The notes: generated by a model not told the origin, from the letters alone. A stretch of DNA of 64,000 bases from an uncultured Oscillospiraceae bacterium (GCA_910583935.1 CAJTZM010000011.1:16647-80646), one strand, 5' to 3'. Shown: positions 7,608 through 15,924, numbered from the stretch's first letter. Program-made: numbers and translations.

Positions 7608-8612
7608 ATGGTAATCGTACTCAAACAAAACCCCGATGGAAAAAAACTAGAGGAGCTGATGAAGCGTCTGCGCGGCATGGGCCTTGATATCCACCAATCT
7701 CAGGGCCAACACTCTATGCTTCTTGGACTGGTAGGCGACACCTCCGCTGTAGACATCGACATGCTCAGTGCGATGGATATTATCGAAACCGTGAAAAGGA
7801 TTCAGGAGCCCTACAAAAACGCCAACCGAAAATTCCATCCGGAGGACACGGTCATGGAGGTAGGCGGCGCAAAAATCGGCGGCGGAAACTTCGCGGTAAT
7901 CGCCGGGCCCTGCTCGGTAGAATCCCGCGAACAGCTTTGCTCGGTGGCGGCGGACGTCAAAAAATCCGGCGCGGCGATGCTACGGGGCGGCGCGTTTAAG
8001 CCTCGCACCTCCCCATACGCCTTCCAGGGCCTTCGGGGCGACGGCATCAAGCTTTTGCTGGAGGCTAAAAAAGAAACCGGCCTGCCGATTGTCACTGAAA
8101 TCATGGACCTGTCCCAGCTGTACCTTTTTGATGAGGTGGATGTCATCCAGGTGGGTGCGCGGAACATGCAGAATTTTGAAATGCTCAAAGAATTAGGGCG
8201 CCTGCACAAGCCGATTTTATTGAAGCGCGGCCTTTCCAGCACCCTGCAGGAGCTTTTGATGAGCGCCGAGTACATTATGGCCGGCGGCAACCAGCAGGTA
8301 ATTCTCTGTGAGCGGGGAATCCGCACTTTTGAAACCGCCACCCGCAACACCCTGGATCTTTCCGCCATTCCGGCGCTGCGGGCCATGACCCACCTGCCGA
8401 TTGTCATCGACCCCAGCCACGCCACCGGGTACGCTTCGATGGTCAAGCCCATGGCAGTGGCTGCTGCGGCAGCCGGCGCGGACGGGCTGATGATCGAGGT
8501 GCACAACGACCCCGCCAACGCCCTGTGCGACGGGCAGCAATCGTTAACCCCCGCCCAGTTTGACGACACCATGCAGGCGGTACAGGCGGTGCTTCCCTTC
8601 GCCTGCCGGTAG
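7608..8612 (+). CDS. aroF: 3-deoxy-7-phosphoheptulonate synthase (DAHP synthase, type I-beta)
   Basis: First step of the shikimate pathway: phosphoenolpyruvate plus erythrose-4-phosphate to DAHP. Residues 1 to about 70 form a ferredoxin-like regulatory domain like the one that binds Tyr in the Thermotoga enzyme. The (beta/alpha)8 core carries AGPCSVES (99-106), RGGAFKPRTSPYAFQG, QVGARNMQN, GNQQVILCERG and DPSHATG. ATG at 7608 with GAGGAG upstream is chosen; the frame is open further upstream, but that part overlaps the leader peptide and the terminator. The enzyme is thus probably controlled both allosterically and by the leader. Confidence 0.96.
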   Translation: MVIVLKQNPDGKKLEELMKRLRGMGLDIHQSQGQHSMLLGLVGDTSAVDIDMLSAMDIIETVKRIQEPYKNANRKFHPEDTVMEVGGAKIGGGNFAVIAGPCSVESREQLCSVAADVKKSGAAMLRGGAFKPRTSPYAFQGLRGDGIKLLLEAKKETGLPIVTEIMDLSQLYLFDEVDVIQVGARNMQNFEMLKELGRLHKPILLKRGLSSTLQELLMSAEYIMAGGNQQVILCERGIRTFETATRNTLDLSAIPALRAMTHLPIVIDPSHATGYASMVKPMAVAAAAAGADGLMIEVHNDPANALCDGQQSLTPAQFDDTMQAVQAVLPFACR

Positions 8613-8632
8613 CCGGAAAGGAGGAAAGGTCC

Positions 8633-9463
8633 ATGCAAATCGGAATTGCCGGTCTGGGGCTGATCGGCGGCTCGCTGGCCAAGGCGGTCAAGGAACGGAC
8701 GGGCCATATGGTTCTGGGCTTTGACCAGGACGACGGTGTAATGCAGGACGCGCTGGCCTGCGGCGCTATCGACGGCGTGCTGGACTCTCCGGCGCTGAAG
8801 GATTGCCGGATCGTGCTGGTCGCGCTGTATCCGCAGGCGGCGGTGGACTATATTCTCGCCCACAAAGCCGATTTCGGCGCTTCCACGATCGTCGCCGACT
8901 GCTGCGGCGTAAAGGAGGTGGTCTGCCCCTCCTGCCAGGCCGCCGCCGCGGAACAGGGCTTTACCTTTATCGGCGGACATCCCATGGCGGGAATGGAGCG
9001 TTCCGGCTTTTCCCATTCCAGAGCCGATCTTTTTTGCGGCGCGTCTATGGTGCTGACGCCGCCGGAAAAAACCGATCCGGCAGCGGTGGCGTTTTTATCC
9101 GCCTTTTGCCGGGAACTGGGCTTTGGCCGAATCCAGCTGTCCACTCCCCAGGAGCATGACCGGATGATCGCCCTGACCTCCCAGCTGGCTCACGTTTTGT
9201 CCAGCGCCTATGTAAAAAGCCCGGCGGCGCTGGATCACGCGGGCTTTTCAGCCGGCAGCTTTAAGGACATGACCCGGGTTGCCCGCCTTAACGAAAACAT
9301 GTGGACCGAGCTTTTCTTTGACAACCGTCCGGCACTTCTGACCGAAATCGAGGGGCTGATTCAGCGGCTGGAGGAATACGCCGAGGCCCTTCGTCAAAAC
9401 GACCGGGAGACCATGCGCCTTTTGTTAAGGGAAGGACGCCAGCGAAAGGAAATCGTGGGATAA
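8633..9463 (+). CDS. tyrA: Prephenate dehydrogenase
   Basis: NAD(P)-dependent oxidative decarboxylation of prephenate to 4-hydroxyphenylpyruvate, the tyrosine branch. The 276-residue protein has a Rossmann GLGLIGGS (7-14), the family motif GGHPMAGMERSGF with the catalytic histidine, and the helical dimerisation half with LTSQLAHVLSSAY and FKDMTRVA. There is no C-terminal ACT domain, so feedback control by Tyr may rest on the first enzyme and the leader. It follows aroF by 20 bases with GGAAAGGAGG upstream of its ATG. Confidence 0.95.
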   Translation: MQIGIAGLGLIGGSLAKAVKERTGHMVLGFDQDDGVMQDALACGAIDGVLDSPALKDCRIVLVALYPQAAVDYILAHKADFGASTIVADCCGVKEVVCPSCQAAAAEQGFTFIGGHPMAGMERSGFSHSRADLFCGASMVLTPPEKTDPAAVAFLSAFCRELGFGRIQLSTPQEHDRMIALTSQLAHVLSSAYVKSPAALDHAGFSAGSFKDMTRVARLNENMWTELFFDNRPALLTEIEGLIQRLEEYAEALRQNDRETMRLLLREGRQRKEIVG

Positions 9464-9490
9464 ATCCAAACGACAAGGAGGCAAGCCGCT

Positions 9491-9961
9491 ATGGAAATCC
9501 ATCTGGAGCGCGCCGGATTAAAGGATGCAAAAGCAATTTGGCGCATGCAGATCAAGGCCTTTCGAAAGCTGCTGGATCGGTATCAGGATTTTGCGACCAA
9601 TCCCGGAAGCGAGCCGGTAGAAAAAATCCGAGCGCGCCTGGAGCAGGAAAGCACCCACTACTATTTTATCTGTCTGGAAAATGGCGAAAAAGCCGGCGCT
9701 ATCCGTGTGGTTGATCCCAAAACGCCCGGACAAAAAAAGCGGATTGCCCCTTTGTTTATCCTTCCGGATTATGAGAACCTGGGGTTTGCCCAGCAGGCCA
9801 TCCGCCTTTGCGAAAAGCTGCATGGCGAAAAGGATTGGTTTTTATCCACCCTTTTGCAGGAAGAAAAAAACTGTTACCTGTACGAAAAAATGGGATACCG
9901 CGCTACCGGCGCTTTAGAAAAGGTCAACGACCGGTTAACCCTGGTTTTTTATGAAAAATAG
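9491..9961 (+). CDS. GNAT N-acetyltransferase
   Basis: A 156-residue acetyltransferase, 27 bases after tyrA with CAAGGAGG upstream, so probably the last gene of the tyrosine operon. The central LFILPDYENLGFAQQAIRLCEKLHG replaces the usual Q/RxxGxG/A loop with ENLGFA, a variant seen in many Firmicute GNATs. The C-terminal NCYLYEKMGYRATGALEKVNDRLTL is typical. Substrate unknown; a link to aromatic metabolism rests only on position. Confidence 0.8.
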   Translation: MEIHLERAGLKDAKAIWRMQIKAFRKLLDRYQDFATNPGSEPVEKIRARLEQESTHYYFICLENGEKAGAIRVVDPKTPGQKKRIAPLFILPDYENLGFAQQAIRLCEKLHGEKDWFLSTLLQEEKNCYLYEKMGYRATGALEKVNDRLTLVFYEK

Positions 9962-9997
9962 CCCGTTTTTCCTCCCTTTCTGGCCGCCGGCGCCTTC

Positions 9998-10026
9998 TTG
10001 AAAGGAAAAGCCGTTCGTGATATAAT
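9998..10026 (+). promoter_or_regulatory. Promoter of the six-TM protein gene
   Basis: TTGAAA (9998-10003), a 17-base spacer and TATAAT (10021-10026). Because the open frame extends back over this promoter, it supports the downstream start at 10061. Confidence 0.8.
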
Positions 10027-10060
10027 CGATTCAACAAATCGAGAGTTTATGGAGGAAATG

Positions 10061-10666
10061 ATGAATAGAACCATTCCCAAAATTGGTGCAGCGATTGTCA
10101 CCATTACGGTCATTCTTTTTGCCGTATGCATGATCGTTGATTTTCCGTTCGGTTCATACTTTGTGTGTATGCTTCTCTCTTTGGGATATATTATGACGGC
10201 AGTGGGATTTCAATATGAAAGCTGTGAAAATCGACGGGTTTCTGCCAATATCGGGGTCGCTATGGCTGTTGTCTATGCGGTTTTAATCCTTTTTGTATAT
10301 TTTGCACAGACAACGAGCGTCCGATTGGAAAATTTAAATGAGCAGGCCGCTCGGATATTAGATTACCAGCGTGGCGGTCTGCTGTTCTATTATGATTTGC
10401 TCGGTTACGGAATGTTGGCTCTCTCCACTTTTTTCATCGGTCTTTCTATCGATTCGAATTCCAAGGCGGACAAGTGGATGAAACGTTTGATGATGATACA
10501 CGGTATTTTCTTCATCAGCTGTTTTATTCTGCCGATGACAGGGATATTTACAGGCATGGCAAATGGAGAAGCCAAAAACGCAGGAACAATTGCCTTATTA
10601 GGTTGGTGCGTGTATTTTCTTCCCATCGGTATACTGTCATATCAGCATTTTCAAAAGGCTCCATAA
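10061..10666 (+). CDS. Six-TM membrane protein of unknown function
   Basis: A 201-residue integral membrane protein that I cannot assign to a family. Six hydrophobic segments are evident: IGAAIVTITVILFAV, FVCMLLSLGYIMTAV, IGVAMAVVYAVLILFVYF, LLGYGMLALSTFFIGL, IHGIFFISCFILPMTGIF and IALLGWCVYFLPIGIL. There is a short polar loop (QTTSVRLENLNEQAARILDYQRG) between TM3 and TM4. The start follows GGAGG by 5 bases; ATG at 10058 is an alternative. Base composition is lower in GC than the tyrosine operon. It has its own promoter. Confidence 0.75.
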   Translation: MNRTIPKIGAAIVTITVILFAVCMIVDFPFGSYFVCMLLSLGYIMTAVGFQYESCENRRVSANIGVAMAVVYAVLILFVYFAQTTSVRLENLNEQAARILDYQRGGLLFYYDLLGYGMLALSTFFIGLSIDSNSKADKWMKRLMMIHGIFFISCFILPMTGIFTGMANGEAKNAGTIALLGWCVYFLPIGILSYQHFQKAP

Positions 10667-10786
10667 CAAACTCCAATTGATCGAGCAGCGGGCTGTCTCG
10701 GTTCCCTATCCTTCCGCCGATTTGGCGATGGGGAAATACTATAAGCGCTTTTCGGTGCGAAAAAAAGGGATGTTTTCTCCTGTGCC

Positions 10787-10815
10787 TTGACAATTCAGGT
10801 GTTATATACTAAAAT
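10787..10815 (+). promoter_or_regulatory. tRNA-Leu promoter
   Basis: TTGACA (10787-10792), 17 bases, TAAAAT (10810-10815). The tRNA begins about 21 bases after the -10 box. Confidence 0.7.
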
Positions 10816-10836
10816 AGAAAAGGATTTTCCGCCTGT

Positions 10837-10924
10837 GCCGCTGTGGCGGAATTGGCAGACGCAAGGGACTTAAAATCCCTCGGTTGAATAAACCGTACCG
10901 GTTCGATCCCGGTCAGCGGCACCA
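10837..10924 (+). tRNA. tRNA-Leu (anticodon UAA)
   Basis: Class II tRNA with a long variable arm. Acceptor GCCGCTG (10837-10843) pairs with CAGCGGC (10914-10920), followed by an encoded ACCA. The anticodon stem is AGGGA/TCCCT with loop CTTAAAA, giving anticodon TAA at 10871-10873, which reads UUA/UUG. The variable arm is CGGTTGAATAAACCG, and the T-arm has GGTTCGATCC. Confidence 0.97.
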
Positions 10925-10926
10925 CG

Positions 10927-10965
10927 TCGGAGCAAGCGATATGTCGCTTGCTCCGATTTTTTTTT
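10927..10965 (+). terminator. tRNA-Leu terminator
   Basis: A 13-bp perfect stem, TCGGAGCAAGCGA (10927-10939) with TCGCTTGCTCCGA (10944-10956), loop TATG, then nine T residues. Confidence 0.95.
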
Positions 10966-11001
10966 AAAGTCAGAGCGCGCTCATTCTGCTACTCCTCCTT
11001 T

Positions 11002-11079
11002 CCCAAATGCAAACGCTGCGCTGGTTTGCATTTGGGCTTTAAGGGCGCAATTGATGCCGATATCCATCCTGTTTACTAT
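11002..11079 (+). promoter_or_regulatory. Inverted repeat and promoter upstream of the sugar isomerase gene
   Basis: A 13-bp perfect inverted repeat, CCCAAATGCAAAC (11002-11014) and GTTTGCATTTGGG (11024-11036), lies 14 bases before TTGATG (11051-11056), which is 17 bases from TACTAT (11074-11079). The repeat could be an operator or activator site; it lacks a T-run, so a terminator is less likely. Confidence 0.5.
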
Positions 11080-11156
11080 ACACACATATGAGGATGATGC
11101 TTTATCCCCATGTTTTTTATTTGGGGCAAAACCGTTTAGCGAAAGAAGGATGGAAT

Positions 11157-11951
11157 ATGCGCGATATCCGCTTATGCGATGATTCCCAATTGGAATCGGC
11201 CGCAAAGCTATGCGTCGAAAACCATCTGGGAATGGAAATACAGGCTTTTCACGACCCCTATCTGGAAAATCCGGACCGGCTTGTGCAGCGATATCAAAAG
11301 CTGCTTATGGATATTCCCGGTCAAAAATCTCTGCACGCCCCCTTCTGGGACCTGAACCTAGGGACAAAAATGCGCGGAATCCGCCGGGAAACCATGGAGA
11401 TGTTTCAGTACGCATACCGGTTGGCGAAGCTGCTTGGCTGTACCGAGCTGATCGTCCACAATGGGTACATTCCCGGAACCTCCTTCCCTGCCGGATGGGT
11501 TCAAAGGGCGGTAGATTTTTGGCAGGCCTTTTTCCAGGATAAAGACAACACTATAACCGTCTGCATTGAAAACCAATTTGAGGAGGATGGCGAAATCATC
11601 CAAATGGAAATCGACGCGGTGGGCGATCCCAGGCTAAAAGCCTGTCTGGACATTGGACACGCCCATGCCAATTCCGCTACTTCTGTACAGAACTGGATCT
11701 GCGCTTTAGGTGAGCGCATCCACTATTTTCATCTGCATAACAATCACGGCAAGCAGCCTGTCAAAGGCTATAACAGCGATGAGCATCTGGGGCTTGCTGA
11801 CGGGACGATCCCCATTAAAAGCGTTCTTTCCCTTGCGCAAACCATCTGTCCCAACGCGATTTGGGCCATTGAATGCAGTACAGAATATGTAGAAGAATCG
11901 GTGGATTTTTTAAAAAAGGCCGGCTATCTTCCGCTGCCCAATGACGGATAA
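11157..11951 (+). CDS. Sugar phosphate isomerase/epimerase-like TIM-barrel protein
   Basis: A 264-residue AP-endonuclease-2/xylose-isomerase-like TIM barrel. Metal-site strands are visible: LHAPFWDLNLG, ELIVHNGYIPG, VCIENQFEEDG (Glu ligand), KACLDIGHAHAN (DxGH), YFHLHNNHG (His) and WAIECSTEYVE (Glu). These are the residue types used by IolE/Hyi-type enzymes. The start at 11157 follows AAGAAGGATGGAAT; the frame upstream overlaps the promoter. It is a single gene between the tRNA and nfnB, closed by the terminator at 11978-12006. The substrate cannot be read from the sequence. Confidence 0.8.
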   Translation: MRDIRLCDDSQLESAAKLCVENHLGMEIQAFHDPYLENPDRLVQRYQKLLMDIPGQKSLHAPFWDLNLGTKMRGIRRETMEMFQYAYRLAKLLGCTELIVHNGYIPGTSFPAGWVQRAVDFWQAFFQDKDNTITVCIENQFEEDGEIIQMEIDAVGDPRLKACLDIGHAHANSATSVQNWICALGERIHYFHLHNNHGKQPVKGYNSDEHLGLADGTIPIKSVLSLAQTICPNAIWAIECSTEYVEESVDFLKKAGYLPLPNDG

Positions 11952-11977
11952 AATCCGATAAGCCCGCATGGTAAAGA

Positions 11978-12006
11978 CCCATGGACGTAGGTCCATGGGC
12001 CTTTTT
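11978..12006 (+). terminator. Intrinsic terminator
   Basis: CCCATGGAC (11978-11986) pairs with GTCCATGGG (11991-11999), then CCTTTTTAATT. It ends the isomerase gene and faces the convergent nfnB. Confidence 0.85.
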
Positions 12007-12028
12007 AATTGAGCCTTTACGATTTTGC

Positions 12029-13417
12029 TTATTGCTTTTGAATCGCCCTATCAATCGCCCGCGCCGCCTGTTTTCCGGCGCCCATGGCCAGAATGACCGT
12101 AGCCGCCCCGGTCACCGCATCACCGCCGGCCCAGACGTTTTCCCGGCTGGTCTGCCCGCTTTCGTCCCGGGTGATCAGGCAGCCATGGCGGTTTGCCTCC
12201 AGACCCGGCGTCGTCGAACGAATCAGCGGGTTCGGGCTGGTTCCGATGGCCATAATGACGCTGTCTACCGCCAGATCGAACTCACTGCCCTTTTTCTCAA
12301 TGGGACGGCGGCGGCCGCTTTCGTCCGGCTCGCCCAGCTCCATCTCCACACAGCGGATCCCACCGACCCGGCCGCTTCCGTCGTCGAATATCTCTACCGG
12401 ATTGCAGAGGGTTTTAAAGATGATCTGCTCCTCCTCGGCGTGCTCCACCTCTTCTTGTCTAGCCGGCAGCTCCGCCATGCCACGGCGATACACGATGTAT
12501 ACCTTTTCCGCGCCCATGCGTTTTGCGCATCTGGCCGCGTCCATGGCAACATTTCCGCCGCCGACCACCGCCACCGCTTTTGCCCGCTGCACCGGTGTTT
12601 TGCTGTCCGGCTGGAAAGCCTTCATCAAATTGATCCGGGTTAAAAACTCGTTGGCCGAGTACACGCCGTTTAAGCTTTCTCCCGGAATATTCATAAACCG
12701 GGGCAGACCCGCGCCGGAGCCGATAAACACCGCCTCATACCCCATCTCGAACAGCTCGTCAACGGTCAGCACCTTTCCAATGACCATATCGGTCTGAATT
12801 TCCACCCCTAATTTTTTCAGGCTGTCGATCTCATGCTGAACAATCTCCTTGGGCAGCCGAAATTCCGGGATGCCGTATACCAAAACGCCGCCGGCCAGAT
12901 GCAGCGCCTCGAAAACTGTCACCTGATATCCCAGCTTTGCCAGGTCTCCCGCCGCCGTCAGGCCCGATGGGCCGGCGCCGACAACTGCTACCCTATGTCC
13001 GTTTTCTTTGGGCCTGGGCGCTTTGTCTTCTCCGTGTTCCCGATGCCAGTCGGCCACAAAACGCTCCAAACGACCGATTCCCACCGGCTCGCCCTTAATG
13101 CCCCGTACGCATTTCCCCTCGCACTGGCTTTCCTGCGGGCAGACCCGGCCGCAGACCGCCGGCAGACTGGTAGAACGGCTTAAGATCGCATAAGCCTCCT
13201 CCAGCTTTTCTTCGGCGACCTTTGCCAAAAACGCCGGGATATCAATTTCCACTGGGCAGCCGCTTACACAGGGCTGATTTTTGCAGTTTAAGCAGCGCTT
13301 TGCCTCCTGTACCGCCGTTTCATAGGTGTATCCCAACGCCACCTCGTCGAAATTGCAGATTCTCGCGTAAGGGTCCTGGACTGGCATTGGGCTTTTTTTC
13401 GGGTCCATATTCGCCAT
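12029..13417 (-). CDS. nfnB: NADP-binding large subunit of the ferredoxin:NADP oxidoreductase NfnAB (GltA-like)
   Basis: A 462-residue flavoprotein of the glutamate-synthase small-subunit fold. The N-terminal region has a cysteine-rich 4Fe-4S domain (CLNCKNQPCVSGCPVEIDIPAF, then CGRVCPQESQCEGKCVRG). The FAD Rossmann motif VVGAGPSGLTAAGDLA follows, then the NADP motif AVVGGGNVAMDAARCAKRMGA and the C-terminal GGDAVTGAATVILAMGAGK. Such proteins are often annotated gltA, but no GOGAT large subunit is nearby. The partner 13419-14261 ends one base before this ATG, the nfnA-nfnB order of electron-bifurcating transhydrogenases. The start at 13417 has AGGAGGTGCGG upstream. Confidence 0.9.
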   Translation of the reverse strand: MANMDPKKSPMPVQDPYARICNFDEVALGYTYETAVQEAKRCLNCKNQPCVSGCPVEIDIPAFLAKVAEEKLEEAYAILSRSTSLPAVCGRVCPQESQCEGKCVRGIKGEPVGIGRLERFVADWHREHGEDKAPRPKENGHRVAVVGAGPSGLTAAGDLAKLGYQVTVFEALHLAGGVLVYGIPEFRLPKEIVQHEIDSLKKLGVEIQTDMVIGKVLTVDELFEMGYEAVFIGSGAGLPRFMNIPGESLNGVYSANEFLTRINLMKAFQPDSKTPVQRAKAVAVVGGGNVAMDAARCAKRMGAEKVYIVYRRGMAELPARQEEVEHAEEEQIIFKTLCNPVEIFDDGSGRVGGIRCVEMELGEPDESGRRRPIEKKGSEFDLAVDSVIMAIGTSPNPLIRSTTPGLEANRHGCLITRDESGQTSRENVWAGGDAVTGAATVILAMGAGKQAARAIDRAIQKQ

Positions 13418-13418
13418 T

Positions 13419-14261
13419 TTACCGCACCTCCTTTTGGAACAGGCGGCACGCTTCGTCCCTTGCGTGCGCCTCAAACTCTTTATACATGGAACCGCGGTGC
13501 ATCGCCTCGTCAAAATCCACCTGGTGCCCGTCAAAATCCGGACCGTCCACGCAGGCAAACTTTGTCTGTCCGCCCACCGTCAAACGGCAGCCGCCGCACA
13601 TTCCCGTACCGTCGATCATAATGGGGTTCATGCTCACCACCGTTTTTATCCCATACTTTTTGGTCAGAAGGCAGACGTATTTCATCATCGGCAGCGGCCC
13701 GATGGCAATTACCTCGTCGTATTCGTTTCCATCCTTGATCAGTTCCTCCAGGGCCTGGGTGACCAATCCCTTTTCCCCGTAGCTGCCGTCATCGGTCATC
13801 ACCCGAAGCCGGTCGCTTGCCGCGGCAAATTCTTCTTCCAAAATCACCAGATCCCGGTTTCGAAAGCCGATGACTCCGTGAACCTGCGCACCCTGGTCGT
13901 GCAGCTTTTTCGCCAGAGGAAAAGCGATGGCACAGCCCACCCCTCCGCCGATGACCGCCGCTTTTTTGATTCCATCGGTCTCGCTGGCCTTCCCTAAGGG
14001 GCCGACCAGATCCTCTAAGTATTCCCCTTCCCTGACCGTGTCCAGCTCCATTGTACCGGCCCCAACAATCTGATAGATGATGGTAATTGTCCCTTCCGTC
14101 CGGTCGTAATCTGCAATGGTCAGCGGAATCCGCTCACTGTCCTTTTTCGCCCGCACAATAACAAACTGGCCCGGCTGGGCCTTTTTTGCAATCAACGGCG
14201 AATCCAGCACCATCCTGCCAACCGTTTGATTGAGTTTTTCCTTTTTTACCACCTTTACCAT
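13419..14261 (-). CDS. nfnA: NAD/FAD-binding small subunit of NfnAB (ferredoxin-NADP reductase-like)
   Basis: A 280-residue protein of the dihydroorotate-dehydrogenase electron-transfer subunit (PyrK) family. It has an FAD-binding beta barrel (RIPLTIADYDR), an NAD domain (AAVIGGGVGCAIAFPLAK) and a 2Fe-2S motif MIDGTGMCGGC with a later FACVDGPDF. The aspartate-plus-three-cysteine pattern matches NfnA. With nfnB it would couple NADH and reduced ferredoxin oxidation to NADP+ reduction, supplying NADPH in fermenting anaerobes. A TTGCTC-17-TATAAT promoter lies at 14340-14368. Confidence 0.9.
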   Translation of the reverse strand: MVKVVKKEKLNQTVGRMVLDSPLIAKKAQPGQFVIVRAKKDSERIPLTIADYDRTEGTITIIYQIVGAGTMELDTVREGEYLEDLVGPLGKASETDGIKKAAVIGGGVGCAIAFPLAKKLHDQGAQVHGVIGFRNRDLVILEEEFAAASDRLRVMTDDGSYGEKGLVTQALEELIKDGNEYDEVIAIGPLPMMKYVCLLTKKYGIKTVVSMNPIMIDGTGMCGGCRLTVGGQTKFACVDGPDFDGHQVDFDEAMHRGSMYKEFEAHARDEACRLFQKEVR

Positions 14262-14339
14262 AACAGTTTTATCCTCACTCTCCCCAAAAGAATTTTAACC
14301 GGCTCTTCCTGCCGGAAGCAATGTATACATCCGATCAAG

Positions 14340-14368
14340 ATTATAACATGAGTACGCCGCAAGAGCAA
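14340..14368 (-). promoter_or_regulatory. nfnAB promoter
   Basis: On the minus strand TTGCTC (14368-14363), a 17-base spacer and TATAAT (14345-14340). The 5' UTR is about 75 bases. Confidence 0.75.
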
Positions 14369-14375
14369 TCCTTTC

Positions 14376-15026
14376 TCATTGCCAATCATATGCAAAGGTG
14401 GTAAAAATCCATTTCCCCTCGATTTGTTGGCAAACGAATTCGTAGCGCTGTGTTTTTTTCGGATCCTCCTCGTCTGAAACCACAGCGGACAAACGTATAA
14501 AGGACTCAGTCTCCTCCTCAATGGAAAATGCTACATCCTTTAAAAAAACCGCCTGATCTTCATCGGCTACCAGCATATACAGCTCCCCTTCAATATCCCT
14601 GCAAACCGGATACCGCTCCAGCAGCGATTGTACAATTTCCTCGGAGAAAAAATTGTTCAAATATTTTTCCAGCTGCTCCCTGTTGGAAAAATAGGGGCTA
14701 TCCACCAACTGATAGATCTCTTCCTCACCGGTCTGCGGATTCACCAGGATTCGCGTTCTCTGCGCCAGAGGCAAACCGCCCTTGGCAAACCAGCTGTAAA
14801 TTTCTAAGGCCGTCCCGATCAATTCGCTTGCAGATTGGACCGCAGGATCTCCCAAGCCCTCAAAGCCGCTTTCAAGGCCTTCTGCCGACGCGTCTGTTCT
14901 TTCCCAGACAGACAGGGAGGCCGGCGGAAGGCTTATCTCCGGCACACTTGCGGAACGGGGCTGTCCACATCCGGCGAAGGAAAGCATCAGCGCCATAAGA
15001 AAAAAGAAAACGATGCATCGTTTCAC
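14376..15026 (-). CDS. Secreted lipoprotein, possibly IseA-like
   Basis: A 216-residue lipoprotein: signal peptide MKRCIVFFFLMALMLSFAGC with the modified cysteine at 20. A Ser/Pro-rich linker follows, then a domain with 'YQLVDSPYFSNREQLEKYL...FFSEEIVQSLLE', 'GELYMLVADEDQ' and a terminal 'QIEGKWIFTTFAYDW'. This alternation of helix and beta hairpins resembles the IseA/YoeB family that inhibits cell-wall DL-endopeptidases, but I hold that loosely. The start is GTG at 15026 after GGAGGAGG. It has its own promoter (15061-15089). Confidence 0.8.
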   Translation of the reverse strand: MKRCIVFFFLMALMLSFAGCGQPRSASVPEISLPPASLSVWERTDASAEGLESGFEGLGDPAVQSASELIGTALEIYSWFAKGGLPLAQRTRILVNPQTGEEEIYQLVDSPYFSNREQLEKYLNNFFSEEIVQSLLERYPVCRDIEGELYMLVADEDQAVFLKDVAFSIEEETESFIRLSAVVSDEEDPKKTQRYEFVCQQIEGKWIFTTFAYDWQ

Positions 15027-15060
15027 GAAAAGACCTCCTCCATAGGTTTAGGCATACTTT

Positions 15061-15089
15061 ATGCTAGACTTTTTTCTCCCAAAATGCAA
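15061..15089 (-). promoter_or_regulatory. Promoter of the lipoprotein gene
   Basis: On the minus strand TTGCAT (15089-15084), a 17-base spacer and TAGCAT (15066-15061). Confidence 0.6.
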
Positions 15090-15237
15090 TGGATTTCGGC
15101 CGCTTAAAAAAAGAGTTCACAAAATTGTTAGACCTGTGTAAAATCTGCAAAAATGCATTCGATTTTCCGGCATCTCGACGGGACTGGCAGGCGCTTTTTG
15201 TTTTCCAATCTTTCTTTTTCTATTTACAAAATGTTCA

Positions 15238-15293
15238 TTGACTTGAATCCCTCCTTGGAATATGCTTAAAGCTGGTTATATGACACCCTGTCA
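15238..15293 (+). promoter_or_regulatory. Promoter and candidate operator of the TetR-RND operon
   Basis: TTGACT (15238-15243), a 17-base spacer and TATGCT (15261-15266). The short palindrome TGACACCCTGTCA (15281-15293) lies just after the expected start site and ahead of the TetR ATG, a usual place for a self-regulated TetR operator. Confidence 0.6.
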
Positions 15294-15312
15294 CAGTTGA
15301 AAGGAGAAGTCC

Positions 15313-15924
15313 ATGCCCACCGGTACTTTTTATCATCTTCCGCCAAAAAAACGGCAGAAATTGATTGACGCCATTCACGGGGAGCTTCTTCGCGTTCCCT
15401 ATGAGGAAATATCCATTAATAAGATTATTCAAAATGCAGGCATTTCCCGAGGAAGTTTTTATCAGTATTTTATGGACAAAAGCGATTTAATGCAGACCAT
15501 TTTAAGAGACTTTCAAAAACGGGTGCAGGATATAACGAAGGAAAGCCTTCACCGAAACCACGGGGATCCCTTCGCGGTGACACAGGATATTTTTGACATG
15601 TTCTGCCGCGCCTTTGCCCATACGGATCTGCGCCTGCTGTGCCAGAACCTGCTGGCCGGTATGAAAATCAAGGACGAACGCATTTCCTATCTTCCTTTTT
15701 CCCTTTCTCCAAAAGACAAAAAGAATGCGCTTTTCGAATACGTGGATCTTTCTTGTCTGGATTTGCGGCAGCCGGAGGATTTTTACAGCTGTATCGACAT
15801 TCTGGCCAGTCAGCTGAAATGGGCGGTAGCGGAATTTTTAGCCGACCCGAATCGAAAAGAAGAAATTTCCGCAGGCTTACAAAATAAAATCGCTATCCTC
15901 CGCCGCGGGATGGCGCCAAAATAG
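15313..15924 (+). CDS. TetR/AcrR-family transcriptional regulator
   Basis: A 203-residue DNA-binding regulator. The N-terminal helix-turn-helix is clear: KKRQKLIDAIHGELLRVPYEEISINKIIQ followed by NAGISRGSFYQYFMDKSDLM. The C-terminal ligand domain is divergent, as usual. ATG at 15313 follows AAAGGAGAAG. The RND exporter begins 12 bases after its stop, so the two share a transcript and the regulator probably represses its own operon until an effector binds. Confidence 0.92.
   Translation: MPTGTFYHLPPKKRQKLIDAIHGELLRVPYEEISINKIIQNAGISRGSFYQYFMDKSDLMQTILRDFQKRVQDITKESLHRNHGDPFAVTQDIFDMFCRAFAHTDLRLLCQNLLAGMKIKDERISYLPFSLSPKDKKNALFEYVDLSCLDLRQPEDFYSCIDILASQLKWAVAEFLADPNRKEEISAGLQNKIAILRRGMAPK

Noticed and set aside
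12029..13417. Annotation as glutamate synthase small subunit
   Set aside because: No large GOGAT subunit is nearby, and the gene is coupled to an NfnA-type ferredoxin reductase gene, which fits NfnAB better.
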